64,000 nt of DNA, taken from positions 372,001 to 436,000 of the forward strand of contig NZ_KB895377.1 of the NCBI RefSeq assembly GCF_000374825.1, in the 5' to 3' direction. The DNA is from Paenibacillus sanguinis 2301083 = DSM 16941. GTDB taxonomy: Bacteria; Bacillota; Bacilli; Paenibacillales; Paenibacillaceae. A program made the translations under genes and the position numbers. Position 1 is the first letter of the stretch. Each line of letters starts with the position of its first letter. A model generated the notes under the pieces. The model was not told the origin of the DNA. It made no database searches and saw only the letters and a program-made list of their open reading frames with translations. This document shows positions 36,980 through 45,139 of the stretch, one piece after another.

Positions 36980-38338
36980 ATGACAAGAAGAGAAGAATCA
37001 AGTCAAAAATTATCCTTGCTGGAAAAAGTGAGCTACGGTCTGGGAGATACGGCCTCAAATCTGATTTATGCAGTGGTTACGACATATCTGACCTACTATT
37101 TTACCGATGTATACGGCATTGGCGCTGCGGCTGTAGGTACGCTTCTGCTGGTAGCACGCCTTGTGGACATGATCGATAGCCCCATTTTTGGCATTCTGAT
37201 TGATAAGACACATACAAAGTGGGGCAAATCGCGACCATGGATATTATGGTCCTGCTTTCCCTTTGCCATCGTAACGACGCTGCTGTTTATGGGACCCGAG
37301 CTAAGCGCTTCGGGAAAGCTGGCGTATGCTTACATCTTCTATATTGCCTCTAATATATTGTATACGGCAGTGAACAATCCGCTAACGACTTTGCTGCCGA
37401 GTTTGTCAAGTGATATTCAAGAGCGAACGGTGGCTAACAGCTTCCGGATGTTTGGCGGACAATTTGGCGGCTTGCTGGTGAACCTGACACTGCTGCCGCT
37501 GGTGGCCTTCTTCGGTCAAGGCGATCAGCAGAAGGGCTTCTTCCATACGATGATTTTGTTTGGTATCGTTGGGCTGATTATGTTTCTGATTACCTTCCGG
37601 AATACCAGGGAACGTGTTCAGGATAAATTGGGTGGGAAATCTCTACCTGTTAGAGAGAGCATCAAGGCGATCAAGGGCAATACCCCTTGGATCGCGGGAG
37701 TGTTGGTGGGTGTTGTCTTCTTTATCCTGTATGTGATTAAGTTGTCCTCGGGTATCTATTATATTACGTATAATCTGAATAAACCCGATATTGTCACTAC
37801 GGTAAATACGCTAGGCTCGCTAACCTTGATAGGCATTGTCTTTGTCCCTATTTTATCCAAAAGGTATAGTAAGAAAACTCTGATGATTTTGGGCATGGCT
37901 GTTTGTATTGTTGGTCAGGTTATCATCTACCTAAGTGGGCAAAGTACCGCGATCGTACTGGCGGGAACGGTGATTGGGGCCATTGGCCTAGGCTTGCCTG
38001 TCGGTTTGCTGTTCGCTCTCATTGCAGATACTGTAGATTATGGGGAGTGGAAATCCGGGGTACGCGCTCAAGGATTGCTGGCTTCTACGGCTTCGGGTAT
38101 CGCCATCAAGCTAGGCTCCGGCCTGGGGGGTGCCATTCCGGCTTGGCTACTCGCCGCCGGGGGGTATGTTGCTAACCAGACTCAAAGCGCCTCTGCACTT
38201 CGTATGATTGAAATCAGCTTCATTTGGCTTCCGATCTTGTTATGCGTTCTTTCCATACTTATTCTCGTATTCATGTACAAGTGGGAGAAACCGCATCATG
38301 AGATTTTGGCTGAACTGGAATTGAGAAGAGCTGGTTAG
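36980..38338 (+). CDS. GPH-family glycoside:cation symporter (MelB/XynP-like)
   Basis: A 452-residue sugar symporter with 12 predicted helices. Diagnostic segments are KVSYGLGDTASNLIYAVV and YLTYYFTDVYGIGAAAVG at the start, then RLVDMIDSPIFGILIDKTHTKWGKSRPWIL, which holds the cation-site aspartates and the conserved RPW. Later comes ALIADTVDYGEWKSGVRAQGL. It should import oligosaccharides or glycosides with Na+ or H+. The ATG at 36980 has CAGGAGG 9 bases upstream. It is the second gene of the GH3 unit, so its substrate is probably what that enzyme cuts. Confidence 0.92.
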   Translation: MTRREESSQKLSLLEKVSYGLGDTASNLIYAVVTTYLTYYFTDVYGIGAAAVGTLLLVARLVDMIDSPIFGILIDKTHTKWGKSRPWILWSCFPFAIVTTLLFMGPELSASGKLAYAYIFYIASNILYTAVNNPLTTLLPSLSSDIQERTVANSFRMFGGQFGGLLVNLTLLPLVAFFGQGDQQKGFFHTMILFGIVGLIMFLITFRNTRERVQDKLGGKSLPVRESIKAIKGNTPWIAGVLVGVVFFILYVIKLSSGIYYITYNLNKPDIVTTVNTLGSLTLIGIVFVPILSKRYSKKTLMILGMAVCIVGQVIIYLSGQSTAIVLAGTVIGAIGLGLPVGLLFALIADTVDYGEWKSGVRAQGLLASTASGIAIKLGSGLGGAIPAWLLAAGGYVANQTQSASALRMIEISFIWLPILLCVLSILILVFMYKWEKPHHEILAELELRRAG

Positions 38339-38372
38339 GCAGAGGCAATTCATGCTGAATTACAAACAAACT

Positions 38373-38429
38373 AACGGGGGCCGCGCAGTCAGCAGGTACA
38401 ATTTTGCTGATTGCGCGGGTCCCTTTTTT
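38373..38429 (+). terminator. Terminator of the GH3-symporter unit
   Basis: GGG-CC-CGCA-TCAGCA and its inverse around a 10-nt loop, followed by TTTTTT. Confidence 0.8.
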
Positions 38430-38540
38430 GGCAGGCAATAGAGCATTGACAATCCCTCTGAAAACTAAAGAGAATCAAGTAGAATGATATAAAGATGTGT
38501 GCTAAAATGGCCTCATATAAGTGAATTAGGGAGCGGTATT

Positions 38541-39131
38541 ATGAATAATGAGTTAAAGGAACTGTTGCATTCCGTTATTCGTGAGGAACTTAAACCCGTC
38601 AACGAGCAATTACATGAGCTTAGAGCAGAACAGCAAGTAATGAAGCAGGACATGCAAGAGATTAAGTCAGAGCAGCAGGTAATGAAGCAGGACATGCAAG
38701 AGATTAAGTCAGAGCAGCAGGTAATGAAGCAGGACATGCAAGAGATTAAGTCAGAGCAGCAGGTAATGAAGCAGGACATGCAAGAGATTAAGTCAGAACA
38801 GCAAGTAATGAAGCAGGACATGCAAGAGATTAAGGCAGAGCAGCAAGTAATGAAGCAGGACATGCAAGAGATTAAGGCAGAGCAGCAAGTAATGAAGCAG
38901 GACATGCAAGAGATTAAGTCAGAACAGCAGGTAATGAAGCAGGACATACAAGAGGTAAAAGAAGACATCAAAGATATTAAGGAAGATCAACACCTAATCA
39001 AACGCGCTGTTCTAGATACCAATGAACGTGTAATGCGAATGGAATCTGTCCTAGAGAATCAGCATAGAATTATTGAACTGCTTTCTACACGCTCCATCCA
39101 GCAAGAAGCTGAACTGAAGAGAATTAAGTAA
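38541..39131 (+). CDS. Coiled-coil protein with eight 14-residue tandem repeats
   Basis: A 196-residue, hydrophilic, almost wholly helical protein I cannot name. Residues 1-28 (MNNELKELLHSVIREELKPV) are a head. Residues 29-140 are eight copies of the 14-residue unit S/A-EQQVMKQDMQEIK. The tail (141-196) ends ELLSTRSIQQEAELKRIK. Fourteen residues equal two heptads, so the repeats extend a continuous coiled coil. The gene at 41138 has nearly the same head and tail but no repeats, so the two are paralogues. The ATG at 38541 has GGGAGCGG upstream. A terminator at 39175 follows. Confidence 0.8.
   Translation: MNNELKELLHSVIREELKPVNEQLHELRAEQQVMKQDMQEIKSEQQVMKQDMQEIKSEQQVMKQDMQEIKSEQQVMKQDMQEIKSEQQVMKQDMQEIKAEQQVMKQDMQEIKAEQQVMKQDMQEIKSEQQVMKQDIQEVKEDIKDIKEDQHLIKRAVLDTNERVMRMESVLENQHRIIELLSTRSIQQEAELKRIK
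38625..38960 (+). repeat. Eight in-phase 42-bp tandem repeats
   Basis: Eight consecutive 42-bp units, 336 bp in all, each encoding one 14-residue step. The units differ only at a few positions (TCA/GCA first codon, CAG/CAA, GAG/GAA), and the last is diverged (ATA, GTA AAA). Such identity points to recent slippage or unequal crossover, and the copy number probably varies between strains. Confidence 0.93.
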
Positions 39132-39506
39132 GCATCCTGTCTTTTCGTAAATTAAATACTGTATAGAATAATACGGAGCCGAATATACAGGCTCCTTTTT
39201 TATGGCTTTATACAGGCAGGCATCCATGGGTATAAAAGATCCACTTGATGTTCAAAACCTGTGGCGATTTTTCCGTTGCCTTTGGAATAATTGGGCAATA
39301 TATAGGGGGATGATCCCGAGCATTATCTGCTGTCTCCGATAAACAGAAATATAAAGGGTTTAGCACAAAATTCGTTTTAGTTTTATTAATCTTGCAATCC
39401 GCAGCGCTATCCTGTGATCTGGTGTAATAACACAGGAATCCTCTTGCTATCTGACATATATATATAATAGGACAATATACTTATGTCTGAAGAAAGGAGC
39501 TTGCAG
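39132..39506 (+). promoter_or_regulatory. 375-bp intergenic stretch before the collagen-like gene
   Basis: It holds a terminator at 39175-39202 and otherwise no gene. An AT repeat (ACATATATATATAATAGG, about 39455-39472) lies where a -10 box would be for the collagen-like gene, faintly like sporulation promoters (CATA...), but no reliable -35 was found. AAAGGAG lies before the ATG at 39507. Confidence 0.35.
39175..39202 (+). terminator. Terminator after the repeat-containing gene
   Basis: GGAGCC (39175-39180) pairs with GGCTCC (39190-39195), then TTTTTT. Confidence 0.8.
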
Positions 39507-40334
39507 ATGTCACAATCTAACATTCCCAATATTACCCCAACTATTTCTATAGCCAGAGATGATGCTAATACGCTACTCTTGTCTTCTATTGCATTGGAAG
39601 AGATGGGGCTCAGTCATATCATTAATGCAGAGGGTGAGAAGCTGCAGTATGTGTTGGGCACGTTGCCTGGAGTTACTGGGCTGGCGCCGACAATTTCCGA
39701 CTTGCTTACAATAAATGAAAGTGTTCGTGATACGCTTCGGGCAGTAACTAATAATGAGTGGGTATTGCAAAACAAATTAGATAGCGTCTTGTCCACGCCA
39801 ATCTCCATTGGGCCAACGGGTCCGACAGGACCTACAGGACCAACAGGAGGAGCCCCAGGTGCAACGGGTGCAACCGGCGCAACAGGTGCCACTGGTCCTA
39901 CCGGCCCTGCGGGTGCTCCATCGGTCTTATCTGGCACACAAGTTCAATTCATTGCATCAACCGTAGAAACACTGCAGGATGGCGATGCGATTCCGTTTAA
40001 TACCTTAATCAGCTCCCAGGGCAGTGCAGTTGTATTTAACAGTGTGACAGGGGAGATTACCCTCACAGAGGCAGGAAACTATTATGTCAGTTGGTGGGCA
40101 GCTTTAGAGGGCGCCAGCATATCCCCCTTTGCGGCTTTGACTATGAATGTTAATGGAGTCCCTCACTCTACTGTTTCTTCGCCGTTCGTTACGACGCAAT
40201 TGTTCGGTTCTGATTTTATACCGATCACTACAGTACCAGCCACCATTACCATTAACAATAGTACTGGGAGTGCAATTTTTCTGGCCGATCTTCCGTCAAC
40301 CGCAAATTTAACCATCGTGTATTTGGAAGTGTGA
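39507..40334 (+). CDS. Collagen-like, spore-surface type protein
   Basis: A 275-residue protein in three parts. The N-terminal region (about 1-100, [20 protein letters not shown] and [20 protein letters not shown]) is typical of Bacillales collagen-like proteins. A Gly-X-Y tract (about 102-140) is rich in GPT and GAT. The C-terminal beta domain (about 143-275) resembles the C1q/TNF-like head of BclA ([15 protein letters not shown]). Such proteins form hair-like trimers on the exosporium; that role is inferred. There is no signal peptide, as expected for spore proteins made in the mother cell. AAAGGAG precedes the ATG at 39507. Two coiled-coil paralogues flank it. Confidence 0.85.
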   Translation: MSQSNIPNITPTISIARDDANTLLLSSIALEEMGLSHIINAEGEKLQYVLGTLPGVTGLAPTISDLLTINESVRDTLRAVTNNEWVLQNKLDSVLSTPISIGPTGPTGPTGPTGGAPGATGATGATGATGPTGPAGAPSVLSGTQVQFIASTVETLQDGDAIPFNTLISSQGSAVVFNSVTGEITLTEAGNYYVSWWAALEGASISPFAALTMNVNGVPHSTVSSPFVTTQLFGSDFIPITTVPATITINNSTGSAIFLADLPSTANLTIVYLEV

Positions 40335-40798
40335 TGTTCGACCGAATGCACCGATGTTTGTAAAAGTGTATAACGAGAGTGCAAGATTGCCCACCAATAG
40401 TTGACTTTCAAGCCGCTAATGGCATGAAAGACACGGTGGGTCTTCTATTGGCTGTGAACAAAAAAATTCACATGGAGTTTGTTTTTCTTAGCCACCGATA
40501 TATTGAGGATTATATTTACTCAATATTGAAAATTTGGTTATAAATGGGTACCCAACTTATAGAAACAGCTTGTGCTATACTGTTTATCATTTCGCTGTAT
40601 CAGTGTTAATTCCTCTAATTCATAGGGGTTTGTGATGCTGTAACAATAAAAAAAGCGGGCATCCCTTACGGGACGCCCATCAGGGAGATGTCAAAATTGG
40701 ATGTTTGGAGAGTGCTGAGTAATCAGAAAACCCTTGATTTATAAGGGTTTTGGTAATGTGGATGATAGGCCATTTTTGTATGTTTTTGCGGATTAAGT
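40335..40798. other. 464-bp intergenic stretch with hairpins
   Basis: No gene is visible. Features are a CCCACC/GGTGGG stem near 40389-40440 that may end the collagen-like transcript, the 27-nt hairpin repeat at 40656-40682, and a 9-bp inverted repeat AAAACCCTT/AAGGGTTTT at 40727-40751. The last lies just beyond the 3' end of the broken integrase, where attachment sites are often found. Confidence 0.5.
40656..40682. repeat. 27-nt hairpin repeat, left copy
   Basis: The sequence starting CGGGCATCCCTTACGGGACG is identical at 42512-42538. It folds as GGGCaTCCC-TTAC-GGGAcGCCC. The two copies flank the decayed integrase/IS110 region. Confidence 0.75.
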
Positions 40799-41047
40799 TT
40801 AGGATTTTTTTGATGGAATGCTCGCCAACGATCGCCCAGTGTTTAATACCTTCCAGGCCAGAGCCTTGGAGAATATACTTCTGAGAATTCGGAAATTGTA
40901 CACCTGTGATGATTCTCCAACCGTTTCAGCGAGTTTGTCCATATAGTCCGTAATATGGGTTCGCCGATCTCTCGTACCATCAGGGCGGTACCCGACATTA
41001 ATTACAAAGAACCAAAAGATTTCTCCACGCTTTTGCATGCTGGCCAT
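40799..41047 (-). pseudogene. Truncated tyrosine recombinase (phage/ICE integrase)
   Basis: Only 82 codons remain of a protein that is normally 350-400 residues long. MASMQKRGE, FFVINVGY, PDGTRDRRT is the N-terminal arm-binding domain of ICE- and phage-type integrases. After THIT it jumps to DYMDKLAETVGESSQVYNF, part of the core-binding domain, so an internal piece has been lost in frame. The catalytic domain with the R-H-R-Y residues is missing. AAAGGAGGT still precedes the ATG. It is a remnant of a past mobile element. Confidence 0.7.
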
Positions 41048-41137
41048 GAATAATACCTCCTTTGCTATTGGAAACTGAGTAGAAATTAAGAAACGCTTTT
41101 GATACAATATCCATATAAAGTCTGAAGGAGCGTTATT

Positions 41138-41434
41138 ATGGATAACGACTTAAAGCATTTATTGCAATCAGTTGTACGTGAAGAATTAAAGACAGTTAAT
41201 GAACGCTTGGATCGGAATGACGAACAGTTCCAGGAAGTAAATCAGCATCTTAAATCAATGGATCAGCGTTTCAGTCGTATTGAAGAAGACCAGCATTTAA
41301 TTAAAAAAGCCGTTTTAGATACGAATGAGCGAGTAGTTAGGATGGAAGAAGTCCTGGATAACCAGCACAGAATTATTGAACTGCTCTCCACACGCTCTAT
41401 TCAGCAAGAAGCTGAACTGAAAAGAATTAAGTAA
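41138..41434 (+). CDS. Short coiled-coil paralogue of the repeat protein
   Basis: A 98-residue helical protein. The head (MDNDLKHLLQSVVREELKTV) and tail (EDQHLIKKAVLDTNERVVRM, then ELLSTRSIQQEAELKRIK) match the gene at 38541, while its middle (NERLDRNDEQFQEVNQHL) has no 14-residue repeats. It looks like the unexpanded form of the family. AAGGAG precedes the ATG, and even the upstream bases resemble those of the other copy. A hairpin terminator follows. The function is unknown. Confidence 0.78.
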   Translation: MDNDLKHLLQSVVREELKTVNERLDRNDEQFQEVNQHLKSMDQRFSRIEEDQHLIKKAVLDTNERVVRMEEVLDNQHRIIELLSTRSIQQEAELKRIK

Positions 41435-41438
41435 ATCG

Positions 41439-41470
41439 ATCCGGTGCCGGTAGCATCGGATTTTCTTTTT
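41439..41470 (+). terminator. Terminator after the short coiled-coil gene
   Basis: ATCCGGTGC pairs with GCATCGGAT (one wobble) around a 5-nt loop, followed by TTTCTTTTT. Confidence 0.75.
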
Positions 41471-41572
41471 ACTCTTATGATCTTGTTATTTGGGTTCTAA
41501 ATGTAAGTAATTAAATTGATTACTTTTACATGAAATTCAGCTTAAAAGCGATCATAGTAATAAAAGATAGGG

Positions 41573-41743
41573 CTAGGTAAGATAACTGGCATCCTTCTTA
41601 TTTCTCAAAAATTGCTTTTTTGCGATTTCCTGAAGCTCATCAGAAGGCTTCTGCATTAGAACCTCTGTAATATCATTGCTGATATACTTTTGCTCTCCAA
41701 TCCTGTGACCTTCTTCATTAATCCGCTTCGCTACGATTGTCAC
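41573..41743 (-). CDS. Small protein, probably the 3' half of a split gene
   Basis: A frame of 56 codons from a GTG at 41743 (VTIVAKRINEEGHRIGEQKY, then ITEVLMQKPSDELQEIAKKQ). The GTG has GAAGGGAG almost touching it, too close for good initiation; an ATG at 41761 in the same frame overlaps the upstream small frame. The upstream frame ends in EQTIIHMYGS, and this one continues with VTIVAKRINEEG, which reads like one protein broken by a frameshift. I do not recognise the family; helical content suggests a DNA-binding or phage-type small protein. Confidence 0.45.
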   Translation of the reverse strand: MTIVAKRINEEGHRIGEQKYISNDITEVLMQKPSDELQEIAKKQFLRNKKDASYLT

Positions 41744-41750
41744 ACTCCCT

Positions 41751-41876
41751 TCAACTGCCATACATATGAATAATCGTTTGTTCTAAAGTTACTGGGGAGT
41801 AAGCCTCTATCACATCTACAATGTACTGTTGTTCTGCAGTCCACTTCTTTCGATTTTCTAAATTAAGCTTGGCCAT
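41751..41876 (-). CDS. Small protein, probably the 5' half of a split gene
   Basis: A 41-residue frame: MAKLNLENRKKWTAEQQYIV, then DVIEAYSPVTLEQTIIHMYG and a final serine. A good GGGAG lies 7 bases before the ATG at 41876. It stops 8 bases before the GTG of the downstream frame. Either these are two coupled small genes, or one gene of about 97 codons with a frameshift near 41750. Confidence 0.5.
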   Translation of the reverse strand: MAKLNLENRKKWTAEQQYIVDVIEAYSPVTLEQTIIHMYGS

Positions 41877-41905
41877 TGTGAATCTCCCACTATAAAGTTT
41901 ATTGT

Positions 41906-42277
41906 TCACCTGTTTTCTCGCTTAATTTTCAACATTGACAACTTGAGGAGTACTGATGGAGAATGTAGCCCATAGACTGATTTTCTGTTAGAACGTAGGC
42001 GGGAACAGAGCCTAGGATCGATTTGCATCCAAAACTGTGGATAGATGGTTTTGATCGCACAGTGGATGTCTGTCTTACTGTTGGCTTGCCCCAGCTCCTT
42101 CATCCATGTCGCTAGTTTCGTCAGCCCTCCCTGGTCGTTGTGGAACACGCAATCCTTGCCCAGTTCAATACCATGAAAATCCATCGCACGTGCTACGTGA
42201 ATCTTCTTTGCGATGTCCGCCCCGACGACCAGCGTTGAATCGGTAATGCAAAAATTAGAAATATTGATGATGTTCAA
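41906..42277 (-). pseudogene. IS110-family transposase remnant
   Basis: The first 70 residues of this 123-codon frame match the N-terminal DEDD (RuvC-like) domain of IS110-family transposases: STLVVGADIAKKIHVARAMD with the first catalytic Asp, FHGIELGKDCVFHNDQGGL and LATWMKELGQ. After that the sequence no longer looks like a transposase, and the frame ends at less than a third of the usual 400 residues. It is dead. Confidence 0.7.
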
Positions 42278-42370
42278 TTGGCTTCACAGCTTAGTGGGGG
42301 ATGAGGCGTATTGGGATGAATATCTTTCAAAGGTTCTACCTTCAATGTAGATGAAATATGAGTAATTGCT

Positions 42371-42398
42371 AGTCGCTCTCATGAGCGGTTTTTTTATG
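42371..42398 (+). terminator. Orphan terminator
   Basis: CGCTC-TCAT-GAGCG followed by GTTTTTTT. No intact plus-strand gene precedes it, so it probably belonged to a lost gene. Confidence 0.65.
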
Positions 42399-42467
42399 GA
42401 AAAGTGAAGAATGATGAGTAGCCTGTTGCGAAAGATTAGTGGATTTGGTCATCAGAAGATAAAAAAA

Positions 42468-42512
42468 GGACAAAAGCCCATGTATGAAACCTTGATACAT
42501 GGGCTTTTGTCC
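42468..42512. repeat. 18-bp perfect inverted repeat
   Basis: GGACAAAAGCCCATGTAT (42468-42485) is perfectly inverted at 42495-42512 around a 9-nt loop. A run of A before it becomes a T run on the minus strand, so it would work as a leftward terminator. It abuts the 27-nt repeat. Confidence 0.75.
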
Positions 42513-42538
42513 GGGCATCCCTTACGGGACGCCCATCA
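42512..42538. repeat. 27-nt hairpin repeat, right copy
   Basis: Identical over 27 nt to 40656-40682. It lies 227 bases before rsmD and could be a right boundary of an old insertion. Confidence 0.75.
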
Positions 42539-42765
42539 TGGGAGAGGAGAAACCGGACGAAGAGCTTATGGGGAAACGTAAGTCTTCTCCGCGGTTGTCT
42601 ACGACATTTGGTGATGTCGATACTCCAAGTTTGTCCCGGTGTTTGCATTTTATACCTCATGTCCCCAAAAATTCGGGTATGATGTTTTTCGTTTTTCATT
42701 CCGTGGCGGATTGTGGTACGATATCGACAGGAATTTGAGGTAAATAAAGGTGTGTGAGTAGAGCA

Positions 42766-43365
42766 ATGAGAGTGATTTCGGGCAGTGCCCGAGGCAGAAC
42801 GCTGAAGGCGGTCCCAGGTATGGGGACAAGGCCCACGACCGACAAGGTCAAAGAAGCGATTTTTAGTATGATTGGCCCTTACTTTGATGGAGGAGCAGCG
42901 CTGGACTTGTTTGCCGGAACGGGTGGACTGGGTATTGAAGCGCTGAGCCGAGGCATGGACAAAGCAGTGTTTATTGATAAAGATGCCAAAAGCTTGGAGA
43001 CGGTTCGTCATAACTTGCAAGTGACCGGTCTGGGTGGGCAGGCGGAGGTGTATAAGAACGATGCCGAACGGGCGCTAAAGGCTCTTGCCAAACGTGGGGT
43101 TTTATTTGATCTTGTCTTTCTGGATCCTCCTTATCGCCTGAAGCATGGGGATGCCTTAATGATGCTGATGGACGAGCTGAAGCTGTTGTCTCCGCAGGCA
43201 ACGGTGGTGCTGGAGTATGAGTCTGATTATGTGTACCCGGCTAGCTTTGGGCCCTTTGTACAGACGCGCAAGGCGGAGTACGGTGAGACGACAGTATCCA
43301 TCTATGCATACGCCTCGGAAGACCACCCAGTTCAAGATGACGAGCAAGGAGGACAAGCAACATGA
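42766..43365 (+). CDS. rsmD: 16S rRNA (guanine966-N2)-methyltransferase
   Basis: A 199-residue SAM-dependent enzyme that methylates G966 of 16S rRNA. It begins [18 protein letters not shown], exactly as the family does, with [15 protein letters not shown] next. The SAM site is [18 protein letters not shown] and the catalytic motif is FLDPPYRL (NPPY class). I prefer the ATG at 42766 because family members start there; a GTG at 42754 would add four residues. coaD overlaps its stop by 4 bases, the standard rsmD-coaD pair of Firmicutes. Confidence 0.95.
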   Translation: MRVISGSARGRTLKAVPGMGTRPTTDKVKEAIFSMIGPYFDGGAALDLFAGTGGLGIEALSRGMDKAVFIDKDAKSLETVRHNLQVTGLGGQAEVYKNDAERALKALAKRGVLFDLVFLDPPYRLKHGDALMMLMDELKLLSPQATVVLEYESDYVYPASFGPFVQTRKAEYGETTVSIYAYASEDHPVQDDEQGGQAT

Positions 43366-43880
43366 GCGAACAAACAAAGCTGCGAGTCGCGGTATATCCT
43401 GGGAGCTTTGATCCGGTGACAAAGGGACATATGGACATCATTCAGCGAGCTTCGCGGCAATTCGATATCTTGGTGGTAGCTGTGCTGAATAATTTGAGCA
43501 AAAAGCCCTTGTTTACTGTAGAGGAACGTAAAGAGCTGCTAAGCCAGGCGACTGCCAATTTACCGAATGTTGAGGTAGATAGCTTCCGTGATTTGCTGGT
43601 CAACTATATGGAATACAAGCAGGGAGATGTCATCGTGCGAGGCATTCGCTCTGTGACGGATTTTGAATACGAACTTCAATTGGCATCGCTTAATCATAAA
43701 TTGAATAGCAATGTAGAGACGATCTTCATGATGACAAATCCGAAATATTCCTATCTAAGCTCCAGTGTAGTTAAGGAAATTGCCAGCTTCCACGGAGATG
43801 TGAGCGATTTAGTACCCGCAGAGGTTGAGCTCGCGTTGCAGGAGAAATTTGCAAGCCAGCCGGATGACGATACAAACTAA
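43362..43880 (+). CDS. coaD: Phosphopantetheine adenylyltransferase
   Basis: A 172-residue nucleotidyltransferase making dephospho-CoA from ATP and 4'-phosphopantetheine. The first motif [19 protein letters not shown] contains the T-x-G-H nucleotide-binding element. [18 protein letters not shown] and the late [18 protein letters not shown] (counterpart of the ISSTxVRE motif) complete the site. It starts inside the rsmD stop (ATGA) with AAGGAGG upstream, so translation is coupled. CoA feeds the fatty acid genes further on. Confidence 0.97.
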   Translation: MSEQTKLRVAVYPGSFDPVTKGHMDIIQRASRQFDILVVAVLNNLSKKPLFTVEERKELLSQATANLPNVEVDSFRDLLVNYMEYKQGDVIVRGIRSVTDFEYELQLASLNHKLNSNVETIFMMTNPKYSYLSSSVVKEIASFHGDVSDLVPAEVELALQEKFASQPDDDTN

Positions 43881-43885
43881 TTGTA

Positions 43886-45139
43886 CTAACGTTGGTTAGG
43901 CCGCCGCCATAGGTTGGCGATTACGGCAAAGCCGAGAATGAGCAGGACAAGCATGAAAAGCTGCCATTTCATCACCCCGAACGCCAGTTGCCAGTCAGGC
44001 CGCCAGGAGGCCAGGGCATTCCTATCCAGGGTTAAAGAACGGTTGCCGCTAAATGCGGGCACAATTCCGGGCATCCAGTGGATAAATGGCTTCCATAGCA
44101 GTAGAGTAAGTACATAGGCATAAATTCCGTGCAGCAAACGGCTAAACAAAAAGGTGCGTTCGTTAATGCCGGCTGGACTTAAAATGGCTCGGACCTGCAG
44201 ATAGGCGCATAATCCACTCCAGCCGAGCACTACGCCAAGCAAGGCGGCAGATAAAGCAGGAGCTATAGGTGCAGGAGACAGCTCGGAGAGAGCGAAGGTA
44301 CCCAGATGAACTTCCAGGGTGCTTTTCAGAAGTGAAATGAAAACAGGCTGGCTTGGCAAAGCCAGAAGAAGGACATGGAGAATTACCGCAAATATCAGCA
44401 TATAGCCTCCAATGACCATCAGAGTCTGTACTCCAGAAGCGACCGAGTCTCCCAGCAGCTTGCCGAAGGTGCGTCCATCTTCTTGGCGGGCCTGTTCCAT
44501 GCGCCGCAGGGCAAGACGGAAGAGTGAGCTGCGCTGCTGACTTGGAGAAGGTTTGCTGCTCTCCAAGCGTTTTGCTTCTGATCCAGATGTCGCCAATTCC
44601 GGGCGTTCAGGCCACAGCTGATGCAGCGTAATGCCGGCAAGCAGTCCGGCAGCCCAATGTACCGCCAGCAGCAGCAGACCGAATTCGGGGCGGCCGACAA
44701 AGCCTGCTCCAATAACGATGACGAGCAGCATCGGACTGCAAAAGTGACTGACCGCCGCGATGCGTTCTGCTTCCTGTGAGGACACTCGCCCTTGCTTGTA
44801 CAGGGCCGCCGCAGCATCGGCGGCTGCCGGGAAGCCGGCAGTCATTCCGAGGGCAAGCACCCAGCCCGTATAGCCGGGCAAGCCTAGCAGCCGCCGGGTA
44901 AAGGGATCAAGCAAGGTTCCCAGTCCATGGGCGAAGCCGCGCGCCAGCAGGATTTGGGAGAGTACAACAAACGGCAGTAACGCAGGGAAAACGATTCGCC
45001 ACCAGATGGTTAATCCAACTCCGGAGGCCTGAAAGGCTTCACCCGGAGAATACACCACGCAGATGACGACTAGTATAGCCAAGAGCCCAGTTACCATTGT
45101 GGAGAGCGGGCTTTTTGTAAAGTACCGTAGATTTAACAT
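43886..45139 (-). CDS. ylbJ: Sporulation integral membrane protein YlbJ
   Basis: A 417-residue membrane protein with about eight to ten helices and nucleoside-recognition (Gate) type domains. Typical segments are WWRIVFPALLPFVVLSQILL, LGMTAGFPAAADAAAALYKQ, HFCSPMLLVIVIGAGFVG and the late LLGVVLGWSGLCAYLQVRAI. In B. subtilis YlbJ is under SigE and needed for spore heat resistance. It is transcribed against coaD and away from ylbL, as in other Bacillales. AAGGTGA precedes the start. A polar, Ser-rich loop (about 200-225) separates the two membrane halves. Confidence 0.92.
   Translation of the reverse strand: MLNLRYFTKSPLSTMVTGLLAILVVICVVYSPGEAFQASGVGLTIWWRIVFPALLPFVVLSQILLARGFAHGLGTLLDPFTRRLLGLPGYTGWVLALGMTAGFPAAADAAAALYKQGRVSSQEAERIAAVSHFCSPMLLVIVIGAGFVGRPEFGLLLLAVHWAAGLLAGITLHQLWPERPELATSGSEAKRLESSKPSPSQQRSSLFRLALRRMEQARQEDGRTFGKLLGDSVASGVQTLMVIGGYMLIFAVILHVLLLALPSQPVFISLLKSTLEVHLGTFALSELSPAPIAPALSAALLGVVLGWSGLCAYLQVRAILSPAGINERTFLFSRLLHGIYAYVLTLLLWKPFIHWMPGIVPAFSGNRSLTLDRNALASWRPDWQLAFGVMKWQLFMLVLLILGFAVIANLWRRPNQR

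Larger units (their letters stand above)
42278..42765. other. 488-bp intergenic stretch between the decayed region and rsmD
   Basis: No gene is visible. It contains a plus-strand terminator (42371-42398), an 18-bp perfect inverted repeat with a 9-nt loop (42468-42512) and the second copy of the 27-nt hairpin repeat (42512-42538). The last 200 bases lead to rsmD without a clear consensus promoter. Confidence 0.5.

Noticed and set aside
38625-38960. CRISPR or satellite array in the 42-bp repeats
   Set aside because: The units are contiguous, in frame and coding, with no spacers; this is a protein repeat.
38513-38971. A 152-codon Cys/Ser-rich frame on the minus strand (MSCFITCC repeats)
   Set aside because: It is the mirror of the 42-bp repeats of the plus-strand coiled-coil gene; no ribosome binding site and no independent support.
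39614-39937. A 107-codon Pro/Val-rich minus-strand frame opposite the collagen-like gene
   Set aside because: It is the complement of the Gly-X-Y repeats and has no start signal.
40656-42538. CRISPR array suggested by repeated hairpins
   Set aside because: Only two copies of the 27-nt repeat, 1.86 kb apart, without regular spacers or cas genes.
42436-43020. A 194-codon minus-strand frame over the rsmD upstream region
   Set aside because: It overlaps hairpins and the rsmD start, reads like random composition, and has no family resemblance.
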